Below, piece by piece: positions 13,201 to 25,026 of a stretch of 64,000 nucleotides of DNA (positions within the stretch are counted from its first letter, which is position 1; each line of letters starts with the position of its first letter). This stretch comes from Trochalopteron elliotii (taxonomy: Eukaryota; Chordata; Aves; Passeriformes; Leiothrichidae). The notes beneath the pieces are model-generated. The model was not told the origin of the DNA. It saw nothing but the letters and a program-made list of their open reading frames with translations, and did no database searches. Position numbers and translations under genes: made by a program. The stretch covers positions 1,185,072 to 1,249,071 of the forward strand of contig JANPWX010000029.1 of the NCBI GenBank assembly GCA_024734555.1. Direction: 5' to 3'.

Positions 13201-14184
13201 GCACCACAGGGCCAATTAAGGGAGTCAGACACCAGGACACATACTGGCATTAATTATCTTTGAGTTCAGGGAAATAAAAAATAAAAGCAACAATTATCAT
13301 CATAAATTTCCACACACTGCTTGTAAGTTGTGCTAATCTACAACACACCTGGGTTTCTGGGATTGAAGGGGAGCCTTCAGCCCCTTGGTAAGGACCTCAC
13401 GTGGAGGCTCATGGGCTGTGCTGGGTTTTGCCAGAGCCTGGATCCCAGGCCCAGCTCCACATTATCCCAGGGAGCTCAGAAATCCAGCACTGCAGCCCCT
13501 GTGCTGGCTGGAAAGGCACAGAGTCCATCCTAGTGAGGATGTCACCTCTCCCTCCCTCCTCTCTCACTCTCGTTTTATTACACACCTAATGAAAATTTTC
13601 ACAATGGGAATATCAGTCTCAATCTACTCTAAATACCTGTGGGTCTCTCCTAATTCTCCTTCTTCTAAGCTAAGTAGGAGCCAAACTAAAAGAACAAATG
13701 TTCCATGCGTGCCATAAATTTCTTGAAACATTCAGATGCAGGAAAAAACATGATACTCACCAAACTAAGTGAAAAAAAATTTAAAGGTACTAAAATATCG
13801 ATCTTTCTCTGATCATTTGAACCAGCTGCAATGTATTCTCACTGAAAATACAGAAAAATGAGGTACTGTGTGTTTGGGTTGTTGGTTTTATGTCAGCATT
13901 AGGTAAAATTAGTGTCTGCAGTGGTTTTCTTTGAAGAATTGTCAGGCTGTTTGGTTGTATCTCCAACTTCCACACAATATAAACTAGAAAACAAATCCCT
14001 AAAGGAACAGGGTTAGGTTTAAATTTGTTAGTCATGTGATTTTTTTAATAGCCTTGGTTATTCTAGGTTAAAGGAGGAAAAAAAGTCATTATGCATTATT
14101 TCCATTCCCTTTGTATCTGCTAATTAAATTTTCATGCTTGTAGTGGAAGTCCTTTGTGGCATTATTTGTGTTTAGAAGGTGATT
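7282..14184. other. Non-coding sequence, no gene recognised
   Basis: This unique-looking sequence contains no recognisable exon. GC-richer patches occur at about 7480-7650, 10500-10570 and 13340-13560. Those patches carry several overlapping open frames on both strands, but the frames come from low stop-codon density and show no known domain. A T/G-rich tract lies at about 10951-10995, and an A-rich tract with interrupted adenine runs at about 13137-13168. Nothing else in it can be named. Confidence 0.65.
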
Positions 14185-14194
14185 TACTCAACAT

Positions 14195-14485
14195 GGACAG
14201 GATAGGAGGATGGAGGGGGACCTCAGGGATAATCTGGTTCAACCTTTCCTGGCAAAGCACTGTAAAACATGGTGTAGATAAGGTGGCCCTGGGCCCTGCC
14301 CAGCTGAACCTTGACTGTGTCCAATACTGGGGAATCCATCACTTTCCTGGGGAGATTATGCCAGTGGCTGATTGTTCTCACTGGGAAAAGTTTTCTCCTT
14401 GTGTGTAATCAAAATCTCCCCAGCAGTAATTTACCATTACCCCTCCTCTTTTCTATGTGACTCCTTTTAAAAAGAGATTCTTTGG
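14195..14485 (-). mobile_element. CR1 LINE 3' fragment (old)
   Basis: The stretch resembles the 3' region of avian CR1 on the minus strand. Read on the plus strand, the recognisable segments come in CR1 order: a GGGACCTCAGGG..ATCTGGTTCAACC block at about 14218-14244, a CCCTGCCCAGCTGAACCTTGA block near 14296, a TCCATCACTTTCCTGGGGA block near 14335, and an AGTGGCTGATTGTTCTCACTGGGAAAAG block near 14361. These correspond to the reverse complement of the ORF2 C-terminus and 3' UTR. The terminal 8-base repeats are lost and the reading frame is broken, so the copy is old and inactive. Subfamily is not resolved, and the edges are approximate by about 20 bases. Confidence 0.8.
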
Positions 14486-16760
14486 GGTACTTTGATAATT
14501 CCAATGTAAAAATTCACTGTGATCTTTTCTCAAAGCACCCATCTGTAGCAAACACATGGGACAGCATTCAAAAAAGTGCAATATTTTCATAACTTAATGT
14601 CAGCTAAATGACTGTGTTTTCATTTGCTGTCTAGAACTAGTTCTTTCAATTACTTTAATTTATAAAAAAAAATATATATATTTAAAAGGTTTCAAATCTT
14701 TACAAAACCTTTAAAAAATTTCAAAGTCAAGCCCCACAGCTTTAAATATAATATACTACTATGTCTCAAATGAATACTTTAAACTGTATGTATAGGATGT
14801 CCTTTTCATAATATAAGAAACATCTGCTGTTTGCTTGTGCATGTATTTTAGAGAATTTAAAAGCTAATCCTTTTTCCACAATGATTATAGAATCCAATTC
14901 TTTCGCAAACTGCCACATAACATTTTGTTCCCATAACATTTTGCTTCATACTTTAATAATTCTTAATGTGAATCTTCCTTAGATTTCTTTTGGAAGCTTC
15001 CCAATCTCTTAAAATGGCATTTCAAACAGATTAGTCTAGAGGAGACAACATGTCTCCAAGAGATCAGCAAGGAAGTCCCCCCTTCCTGCGAGTCTCTGCT
15101 AAAGAACAGAAAGATGTTGGACAGCTTCTGCAGGATTCTGAAAGGTTTGGAAGAAAAATTCTGTAGGAAACAGTGTTTCCTCACAAGCAAAATGAAACAA
15201 AACAGGAACAGGATTCAGTCTTGTTTTTTTCTCTAGTGCATTGGTTCATTGAATCAAGAATGATTCCCAACATTCCCAATTCCTGTTAGCAAGATTCTTG
15301 TTTATGCCCATCCTTTGATTATGCTTCAGCCCTAAGTTCAATAATTTATTTAGGCATAAGAAATATTTGATTATATCTTATAAAATCTTTGTACTACTTT
15401 TAAAGAACATAACTCATGTGGATGTTTTAAAGTAAAATCACAAGGGTTAAATCAAAATGTTTGAATTTTGAAAGGATAGGTTTGTTTTCCTCCTCCTTTT
15501 CTCGGCCTCAAGAAAATTAAAATGGAGATTTTATGCTGGTACAAGAGTAAGGCTAAGCTCTAGTTCTCATCTCCTCATTGTAAGATGTTTACATGGTAAA
15601 TAATATTGAACTTTGCAAAATATTTTAAAATTAACTGAACAGTTATTAAAATTCACATCTTTGATCTTGTCCACTTCATATCAAGGCCCAGAATTAACAT
15701 CTAAGTAGGGTTTGTATTTACATGTGAGGTTTCATTTTCTTTCCTGCCCACACACGCTGATTAAAAAAATCTCCCCCAGTTATGATTACAGGTATGTCAA
15801 TTCTTAAGCCGTCTCCTGAAGAGACATTTTTTTGCAGTTCCACACCACCTCTGCAACTCATTATCAAATAAAAGCCCATAAGCTCTTTATATGCAGGTGC
15901 GAGATTATGATCACTCTTTTATTGTTGACAGAATTAGTGTCTGAGTGTTGATATTGATAGATATGATGTTGCAGAGGATTTTCTCTCAAGAAATCTTTAT
16001 TAGTAATGTATCCAAACATAATGAAAATCATGAACTTAGCTCCTCATGCTGTTTGCTTTCTTCTGGATCTCTATAAAGCTTGAGCAAGGTTTTTGTGCCA
16101 GAGCAAACAGTTTTTCAGACCAGACTGGTTCTAAGAGTGAGGCAGCAGCTCAGGAACAAGAGCTTTTCACTTGCTGATGTCTCCGTGTCCTGTGTGTGCT
16201 CCCCTGCCCCAGAAGGTGTCTGTCAGAATGCCACCACGTCCTGCCTGGTGACTTCAGCGTGGGTCTGTGGTGTTGATGTTTAAGGAGTTCTCTAATGGTG
16301 ACCTGAATTAAGGTGGTTTTTCCATGGGATATTTCAGTGCGTTCATGTGTAGATCACCAGCATTGGGTTTGGTTGGGTTCAGGGTCTGTGGAGCTCTCTG
16401 TGCTCAGAACCTTCTTAGTAGTTAAGTTTTATGAACTTTAGTTTTCTGTTTTCAAACTACCTGTAGTCTTTCAAAGCAAGGATGTGACCGATTACCACCT
16501 GAGGCTGTAATATTTTTTTCCTGCATGATTTACAAGTTCTTTATATTGGAAAGATATTGACCTAGTCTGGGGATCAAATCCAGGTGAAGTGGATCCCTGT
16601 TGGAAAGCAACCAAAAAATATTACAGACTCATACAACATAGAAGAAACTGCAGTTGGAGGGCAGAGGACATATCATGTAACAGTGTTGTGTTCACCATAA
16701 ATTTAAAAATCATCTATTCACTTAATAAAAAAATAATTTATTACTAAATACAACAGCAAC

Positions 16761-16774
16761 AAAAAAAAAAAAAA
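16761..16774. repeat. Poly(A) tract
   Basis: Fourteen consecutive adenines follow a short AAC-rich lead. No retrocopy body or target duplication is visible around it, so it is annotated only as a mononucleotide repeat. Confidence 0.8.
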
Positions 16775-19700
16775 GATGGCTGTAGATTCTGTACCTCTTA
16801 CTCCCCTGCTGTGTTTTTTTGTAGTTAACAATACTGAGGATGCTTTTGATTATTCCTTTAATGTGCACTGCTTAGGGTTTAATGGGAAATCTGAATTAAG
16901 GACATTGAAACCTGTGCAGGCCTGACCTGTGTATCCATAGAATTGCATACATAACAAATTGCATGCAAAACTCATTCCTGCACACATTGTAGCACTCCAG
17001 CCATTAGCACCAAGCAAAAAGGTGTCTGGAAATGTCCTTTCCCCTATAAAACTGTCTTCACACTTAAAAGTATTTCCACAGTTCCTTGCAGGTTGGTCTG
17101 TAGCACTCTGATGAGCACTTCTCAGATATACACGAGTTTAAAATAGAGAGCATTAGGGAAGAAAGAGAACTCTTGAAATACAGGGAAAAAACCCTTTTAA
17201 TAAAATGAGAAATCAACTTTTAGAAAAGGGCAGAGGGGAACAGAAAGGTCTGGCAAATAACAGAATAAAAGCAATCTTAAATTTTTTTTATGAAACTGCA
17301 CCTAATTCATTTCAAGTAAGTGTCTCAAAGCGTCCTTTAAAAATATCACCAACTGCTAAAATCGAATACTGTCATTTTATTGTAGTAACTGTAGGTTTAC
17401 TTATTTCATAATTGGCTTGGCTAGGGAGCTCACCTGGAGGGATTTTACCAGTAGCCATTCTTATCAATTTTTTAATAAATCCCACAGATTGAGTAAAGTA
17501 AATAATGAATGGCATAGTACTTGGTAAGTCAATATTTAATTTAATATAGGTTCTGGGAAGCTCACATTTTACATGCAGATATTACTACCGTTCTTTCTTA
17601 AGTAAAAAAAAATATAATAATAAATTTTGTTTCAAAAAGGTAAAGGAGTAGAATTTGTAGCGTTTTTCTTGTAAAATTTAGTTCATTTTAGTGTTTCATA
17701 GCTTCAGATTAATAGAGGATGTGGTGGGGGTGTGCTGACTGCAGAAAACACCAATAATTTTTCTGAATCTCAAGATCTATTCTATTGGTTTCAGTTCCTA
17801 CAGGCTCATTCAGCAAGTGCGCAAGGATATGTTCAGCCACAGGGTAACTTCAGTACGATTTAAGCCCAGGCTTAAATACCATTCCAGTTAGAGAGAAACT
17901 TAAGATAAGTTTTAGTAAAAGTTATTTTAAAATTAGTAATTCTTCTGAATTTTCTTTCAACTTAATATTCTCAAGTTGTTCCTTTATGGACATATTAGAA
18001 TACTATCAAAGGACTATTTATTCCCTCTTTCACCAGGAGCTTAAAACATTTTACATAAAAATAATTGTGCTGGAGAAAAGGGTTTTTTGCAAATAACATC
18101 TTCCAAATAGTATTCCTTATTTATATACTATCATGGTAACTTGACTGTAAGGATTTTCTTTTGAGTTTTGAAATTACAAAAAGCAATAGATATCAGTCTT
18201 TAATGCTGCAGGTCTCTGATAATTAGTGTATCATCATAATTAGTATCGTATCATCTGAGTATACTTCAAAGGAGAAAAAAGCAACAAACACCTCAGAAAA
18301 ACTATTCAAAGGCTACAGACTGAAGAGGTAACATCTCATAGTGGAGAGATTTATGTGGTCTATCATAAAAAATTTAGCTTTTCTACAGTTATTAATCACC
18401 CACATCTGTTCCTAGTGTTTCCACATGACACCATTGACTTTAGTATAGAAGATGCTCCAGATGAAAAAGGGTAAATTACAACTGGTTAAAAAATGAACAT
18501 CCATAAGAAGAGCCACGATAACTTAAATTAAGGGTTTTTTTCCTGTTTTGAGAGCTATTTTGTGGAAATCTGTTGTTCAGAATGGTAAATCAGAGTAAAC
18601 TTTACCAGGGGTGTCCCCCAGGTTCCCGAGGTTATCCCCTTCAGGGGGAGAGGGGTTACAAAGAGCTGTCACCATGCCGAAACCTTTGTTGAGAGAGCTG
18701 TGAGAAAGTTATTGGGGATGGTTTGCTTCTTTCTTTTGGGAACCCTTTCCTATTGGCAGTTTCTTCCTTCCCAGTTTTAGGATGAATTTGGTTTGTTTTT
18801 ATAAAATTTAGTCCACTTATATATTCTTTTACTTTCCACTGGTTCCATTGTTCAGTCTTTTTGTTTACTTTGTTTCCTTTGAAACAGATTTCATGGGAAT
18901 TACAGAATGGACGGATCCTAGTGATTTGTGCGTGTGTCCTGGGGCCTCTATTGGTGCTCCCTGAGTCCTCCTCCAGAGCACACTTTTGCTGGAATGGTTG
19001 TTCATTCACTCCATGGTGAATAAGTACCTGTCATCGCTATAAATTAAAACTAACTCAAACTAATTCAAGGAACAATTATCTAATTGCTAGACGATTGTTG
19101 CCAGAGCTAAACAAGGGCAGGCAAGACCCTGGACTGTCTGGATGATCCAAAGCTTGTAATCAGAGAAAAGCTATGTCTTGTCTTTCCAGTAGAGCCAAAG
19201 ACATTTGTTCTTGAATTTTTTTTTTTTTTTAACATGGAAGCATGGAGCCAAAATATATGTGTAAGTCCGTTAAATAAAAATAAGGTGGGGTCACTGCTGT
19301 TGCTAAAATTTGGCAAATCTTGAACTTGTGAAAAATCACTGCTGTTGTTTTGTAAAGGCAGAACATAACTACTGTAAAAACCTTTTATAACATAGGAGAC
19401 ATTCAGCCATAGTTATCTCAAAGCTCAATTCTCTAAAATGTAAATTCTATTTTCATTTCCTTGATAACGAGACCTTATGTTTCAAAATGTAAAATAAATA
19501 TTTATAAGGATGCAATATATATAACTATAAGGATTTAATCTTGGTTCCCCATTTTTTAATTGCCTAAACACAGTTTGTCTATTCTACGCCCTAAAATATG
19601 GCAAAGGCAATGAGCAGCAAGGTGACATTACTAAAGTTATTTCATTTTAGGAAAACAACTTTTGTTTCTTTACTGATCCTTTAAAATACTGTTATTAAGC

Positions 19701-21978
19701 ATTGGGAGGTGAAAATATCAAATGAAATAGCAGGAAGTCCTGAAGTCCTTCAGGAGGGTACAGTCTGTAGGAGGCCTCATGCAGCTACAATCTCCTGCAG
19801 AAAAAGCTTTTCCTCTCAACAGGTAAATCAGTCACTTTGTTTCAGTGTTAGCCAAAATCCTGCAGGTGTTTTAGTATTATTATCTCCAATGCAGAGACCA
19901 GGACACTGTTAAATATAGAAGTTGGTGAAGTTAGTGTAAACAATTGTTTTTAGACACAGGGGCACGAAAGGACACATAAGTTCAGCCTTGCCTTTGATGC
20001 AAAAATTCTTTATATATTTTTTCTTTTTGATGTATTTTCTCATAGCCAGAATTAACCTATCCCAACTCTTGTCAAGTTTGAAGCAATTGGAACATGACAA
20101 GACCGTGCTGCCTACAAAGGGCCCAACTACCTGGGCTTTGAATAGGCAGGCTACTTAGAGGCTGGAGCTGAAAGAAGTCTGTGTTTATAATGACCTGAGG
20201 CACTGCAGGACTCTCTGGGGACAGTTAATCATCACTGGATAGAAAACACAGCAGCAAACCTGGAGAACCTCATGAAATATCTAATTGTAAATGCTGAATG
20301 GTGTCCTAAAGATTTCCTTTGTTTAGACATCGTCCATTCCAGTCCAGGTGTCAAAAAACCTGACTTGGTAGTGGAAGGACATCAGTTGTTGTTACAAAGT
20401 CTGAATTCACTCCTTTTGTCAGGTACGTGTTCTTCTGATCCATAGGGAATCTTTAACTTGACTGCTGCTCCAGTTTCAAGGGACTGGTAAACCATGCCCT
20501 GACAGAAGCTGGGATTAGGATGTTCTTGAGGAGGCACGGGATGGGGCCGAGTCCTATCAGCACAGCAGTTTTGTGGCTGTGTGCTACAGAGAAAAGGGAG
20601 ATAAGCACCAAACTTGGTTCCTTTATTAACAGATAACACTTTGATAATGCTTGATTAAATGCAAATATCCACTTAAGTAAATATTTCTGTGATTAACTGG
20701 TTAGGGACCTTGATTCTACCTTGAATATGATGGTCACAATTATTTTGTATAATATCCATTTCTAAATTTATTTTTAGTGTCCTCTCTTTCCTATAAACTT
20801 TAAATCACCCAAATTATACATTATAATTATCACCTACATGAGATTCTTGTCAGAAGAGACAGAAGATGAAGTAGTTACAAGACCATCCTTTTTCCATTAA
20901 TTTTCATGCCAGATGCATGATTAAAATGCTGTGTGATGCCAGAAAGTTTCATGCCCAGGAAAATTTATTATATTGTATTCCACTTTATTTTTAGGGTGTG
21001 GGTCTTTTTTGTTTTCTTTTTACCCCCCAAAACAATCTTTATGAAAATTAGTAACTGCTCTATTTTAGCTTCTTACTTATTCACAGGGCAGGTTTCCATT
21101 GCACTCCTATCTTCTGAAGGGAAAGCAGGTCTACACCATAATAGTGTTATGGCTGGCCTGGGGGCAGCAGAGTTTATTTCAGCCAATTAAAATAACAATT
21201 ACTGTTAGAGACACTAATAGGAAGACCCTTTTGCTCGTTAGTTCTACAACCCAGATGGTATGATTAAAACATCTCTGAATTATTGCATTGTACTGTTTGC
21301 CTGCTCTCTAGATGAATTTTTTACTAAAAATATGGTACAAAACTCTTTCCATTTACATGATGGTTTTCAGTTTCTTTGCCTAAAAGCGGTGTGTTAATAC
21401 AACCCCTGCTGAAAATTATATTATCTGGTGTAAAATAAGATAAAGTTAGTTGGACTCTTATTATAATATATATGTTATATAGAGATTTTTATATAAATTT
21501 TCAGATTATGCACAAAACTGTGTTGACCCAGCTGAGCATGGCTGCAGCTTAAACAGTGAATATAATTAACAATACATTTTCCAAACGTGATGGTTGAAAT
21601 TTTGCTGAAAAATGTAGTGGAACACATTTACAATATCACTGTGTCATATTAATGTGTACCTTGTCTGAGCTGTGGACTTGGTTATTTCATTGGGCCTGTT
21701 ACATTGGGCCTGCTTCTGTTGTGTTAGAAGTTCTGCAGGGGCCTGGTTATGTTAAAGCCAGTTGGGATAATTTCAAACATCTGCATGCATTTTAAGATCA
21801 AACAAAAAGAAAAATATTCCTTAGAGGGAAAAACTTCATTAAGAAAAGGGAAGATATTTATTCTTCTTTGAGATCCACGGAGTCCAAAGAACAGTGTAAA
21901 ACTACTCATGTATTGGTCGTTATTATGATGGTTGCACCCAGTCCTTGTTTCACGAATGGCTGTGGTGGAGTGCAGCAA

Positions 21979-22023
21979 AGAGAAATCTGAACATCTTGTC
22001 TGTTCAGAGAAATCTGAACATCT
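21979..22023. repeat. Short tandem duplication, 27-base period
   Basis: The 18-mer AGAGAAATCTGAACATCT occurs at 21979-21996 and again, identical, at 22006-22023, with nine bases (TGTCTGTTC) between them. The period is 27 bases with about 1.7 copies. Perfect identity suggests a recent local slippage duplication. No function is implied. Confidence 0.9.
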
Positions 22024-22904
22024 ACTCTGCTGACTTCTCTATCTTAGTAATTTCTCCTACAAAAAAGCATTGTCAGGGTAGCTGATACATGGCTGACTTC
22101 TGTACCTCCAGATTACTGTTCCATGATCCTGGGGACATTTTAAGATCTAACTGCATTTAGTTTAGGAGGCTTTAGAAAATTTATTAGTAGAGGTCTGCTT
22201 GGAGTTCAAGCTTGTAAGCAGTAATAAATATTGTTTTAACCCTGCTTTCTAAAAATTCACAGAGTGTGATTTACCAATTCACTTATGTACACCACTTTAA
22301 AATCGTGTCTCATATATAAATGCTATTTATCATCCAGGTATCCTTGTTCACAGCTGTTTTCTTCAGCTCTACTGATGCTCTCTTAATGTATAGTCATGAA
22401 GTCTTGAAACACTGCATATCTCACAATGGCTTTGCACAAATATGATTGTAGTAGATTCTGTAAAAAAAAAACAAACCCAAGAACAATGGTAAATGGCCTT
22501 GGTGTATCCTTGTACCCATTTATGTTATGCTAAGATAGCATTGGTGGCAGTCTTCAAGCAATATATATTTAGATTATCTTAGATAGAAAGGATTTGTATA
22601 AAGGATCCCCATCCCTTTCCTTGATACAGTTGAGAAAAGAAATAAAATTAACAATCACACTTGAAATTGTATGAGCAAAGAGAGCAATTAATAGATGGTC
22701 TCAGGGTTCATATTATTTATATTTCTGCATTAGATGGACAGTAATTCCTGCCATGTGTAGCAACATAGAAAATAGAGAAGTAGTTATTCATTCACATTGT
22801 GGTTTTTCCCTGATAATTTAAAAAGGAGCAAAAAGCTCCAAACAGGATAGTATTTATTGCTTGTATGAGTTTGACCTAGATCACAAGACAAAACGGTTTT
22901 CCTG

Positions 22905-23200
22905 TGTCGCAACAGGACACAAAATAAAGATGTTTGACTCCAGTCAGAAGGCAGTAGAAATTAGAAGGTTTATTTACAATTCATTCAGCCCTTTTATAAC
23001 ATGCTGCACTAAAAGACACGTTATTGGTCCATAGGACTGACACCTCCCATTGGCTCAATAACAGAAATAGCAAACAACACCTGTTGGTATGGGAAAGGAA
23101 TATTGTTTACACAAGGTTGTTTTGGGAAAAAGAACACCATTGAAAAGTTTCCTTTGAGAAGAGCTATCTCTTTTCAAGCTCAGAAAATGTCGAGCCCACA
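22905..23200 (-). mobile_element. Solo LTR of an avian endogenous retrovirus, minus strand
   Basis: This 296-base element runs TG...CA and is flanked by 6-base repeats differing at one base: TTCCTG at 22899-22904 and CTCCTG at 23201-23206. On the minus strand it opens TGTGGGCTCGACATTTTCTG and closes TGTCCTGTTGCGACA. In transcription order it has CCAAT boxes at 23049-23053 and 23023-23027, a TATAA box at about 22992-22999 and AATAAA at 22969-22974. It also shares a GCCTTCTGA motif with the solo LTR at 6979-7281, although overall similarity looks low, so the two are probably different families of a related group. No internal retroviral genes flank it, making it a solitary LTR. The mismatch in the target duplication suggests it is not very recent. 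Confidence 0.88.
22969..23053 (-). promoter_or_regulatory. LTR core promoter and poly(A) signal (minus strand)
   Basis: Within the minus-strand solo LTR, two CCAAT motifs (plus-strand ATTGG at 23049-23053 and 23023-23027) precede TTATAAAAG (plus-strand positions about 22991-22999), which is followed by AATAAA (plus-strand TTTATT at 22969-22974). The order and spacing are those of a compact retroviral U3-R. Whether it is active is unknown. Confidence 0.65.
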
Positions 23201-24821
23201 CTCCTGTTCTCTAGTACAGATGTACAACCTTGGGAACGTCAATAACATCATCCATTCCAATGCAAATATCCTTTAGATAGTCTCATCTTTACTGGGTGTG
23301 TGAAACCTGTGGCCCTCAATCTTACATGTTCACGTGATCCTAATTTGGGTAGCAGTGCACAGAAACGCGTTCACCAATCTCCCTGAGCATTGCCAGGGTG
23401 TTTCCAGGAGTTTTTAGCCCGAGCAGTTGTGAATGCAGCAGAGCAGCAGCTCCCTGTGAGCAGCCCAATGGAGCAGCAGCCCTGCCCGGAGGGAAGAGCA
23501 GCCTCCTGGCTCCCTGCTCAGCACAAATCTCCTGCCTGTTCTGCCCTTCTCTGCTGTGCCTCTGCAGAAGAGCATTGCTGAGATTTAAGGTGATGTTTGA
23601 AAGAGAAATGGAGAGGCTGGATACACTCTCTGGGAGAGAAGGAATGAGGTAGAAAATAAAGAAGCAGCACAGGCATAATATTCTAATTAGCCTTGTCCTG
23701 CTTCTACCAAGATGTTCTTACATCTGAGCCATCTGCTGAATAGTTTGAATCACCTCCTTGTTACTGGACAGAGTTGAGAAAAAAAAAATCACATTTCTAA
23801 GGAATTTTCCTGCCCATTGGTTGCCTCGTTTGCAACTTATCCTTTCAGAGTGGCGCTCAAGCTCACCAGCCAAGCCAGTTTAAGCTGAATTTTTACAGTA
23901 ACTATGGATTTTTATACAGATTTTTGCATTATTAGCACTGATGTGTTCTAAAGAGTCTTCTATATAGATCAATTCTGAATTTATATAACAAACATTTCTG
24001 AATGGCCACGTTTATCCTTCAACATTTCTCATACTGAATACCACAGGCACCCAACTTCTTTTTTGATCTAGAGCTTTGCTTTGTTCAAAATTCATTTCTG
24101 GATTTGAAAATATCTGGAGTTTATGAGTATGCGGTGCCACTCAATAAATATCTGGAGAGGTTAAACACTTGCAGTATTAAATGTGCATTTTTAGATGGAA
24201 TTTGTGATACTTAAATCATTTAATCTTTGATGGTTAGACCAAGAAGTCTCCGTTACTAAATTTCTGTTTTCCACAAATGGTTAAAACTAAACTTCTTAAA
24301 TAAAGGACTAAAATACTGTAAAACTCACCCAGGGGCTATCCATCATTTATATATTTAATACCTGGACCCAGAATATCTTCAGTGCTGTTGGTAGCAGCTC
24401 TTAATCCTTTCAGTAGATCTGGAGTTTCTTTTCTACTCTGATCCTTGGTGAAGCACAGTGGCCTTCTTTCAGATTGCAATGACTTGAAATCATTGAAATT
24501 TTGGGACCCAGGCATCTGAATTTTAATTAAAAGATAAGGGATTTCTATCCCTTTTCAAAATCCTTATTGACTATCTAATGTTGAATATGGACCACAGACT
24601 GTCAGGCTTCCCAAGTGAAGGTATTGTAAACGGAAAAGATATTTTTGCACTCTGTCAGCTTCCTTCTTTCTCTCCCATTAAATCTTCATAAATTTTCAGT
24701 GTATTGTGAAAGTTTCAAAAGAGGGTGAAGCTCCTACTCCTGCAAAATTCATAGTCTGGTAGCTAAAGGAATTGGCATGATAATTATGCTTCACTCCCTT
24801 ATTTTTTCTGCTTTTGTTTCC

Positions 24822-24842
24822 TTTTTTTTTTTTTTTTTTTTT
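24822..24842. repeat. Poly(T) tract, 21 bases
   Basis: This is an uninterrupted run of 21 thymines. On the minus strand it would be a poly(A) run, but no recognisable retrocopy body lies on its 5' side (plus-strand downstream), so it is treated as a simple repeat. Confidence 0.9.
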
Positions 24843-25010
24843 AATTTTAAATGCGGCACTTTCTGGGTTCAGTGCCTTTGGCACTCATAAGTTTACTGTG
24901 TCAGCCTGGCAAGCTGGTGACCTAAAAATGTTGCTACAGCTGTAAATTCTTGCTGCAGATAAACTGCTAGCCTTTTCTTTTATCAAAAATGAACAAAAGC
25001 AGGAACAGCC

Positions 25011-25026
25011 AAAAAAAAAAAAAAAA
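25011..25026. repeat. Poly(A) tract, 16 bases
   Basis: This is an uninterrupted run of 16 adenines, about 170 bases downstream of the T21 tract at 24822-24842. The two face each other as a T run and an A run and could in principle pair. I see no terminal repeats or gene fragment between them. Confidence 0.9.

Larger units (their letters stand above)
14486..22904. other. Non-coding AT-rich sequence, no gene recognised
   Basis: No gene, RNA gene or intact transposon is seen. Adenine runs occur at 16761-16774 and a T run at about 19217-19231. An 18-base sequence is repeated in tandem at 21979-22023. A block at about 15690-15960 and another at about 18880-19120 look like conserved non-coding elements and are raised as findings. 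A GC-richer patch at about 18600-18670 and the 117-codon minus-strand frame beside it (18656-19009) were examined for retroviral or gene similarity, and I recognised none. Confidence 0.65.

Noticed and set aside
18600..18670. GC-rich patch resembling a retroviral leader
   Set aside because: I looked for a primer-binding site, LTR edge or gag-like frame next to it and saw none.
24822..25026. Facing T21 and A16 tracts as ends of an inserted element
   Set aside because: No terminal inverted repeats beyond the mononucleotide runs, no target duplication and no internal similarity to a known element.
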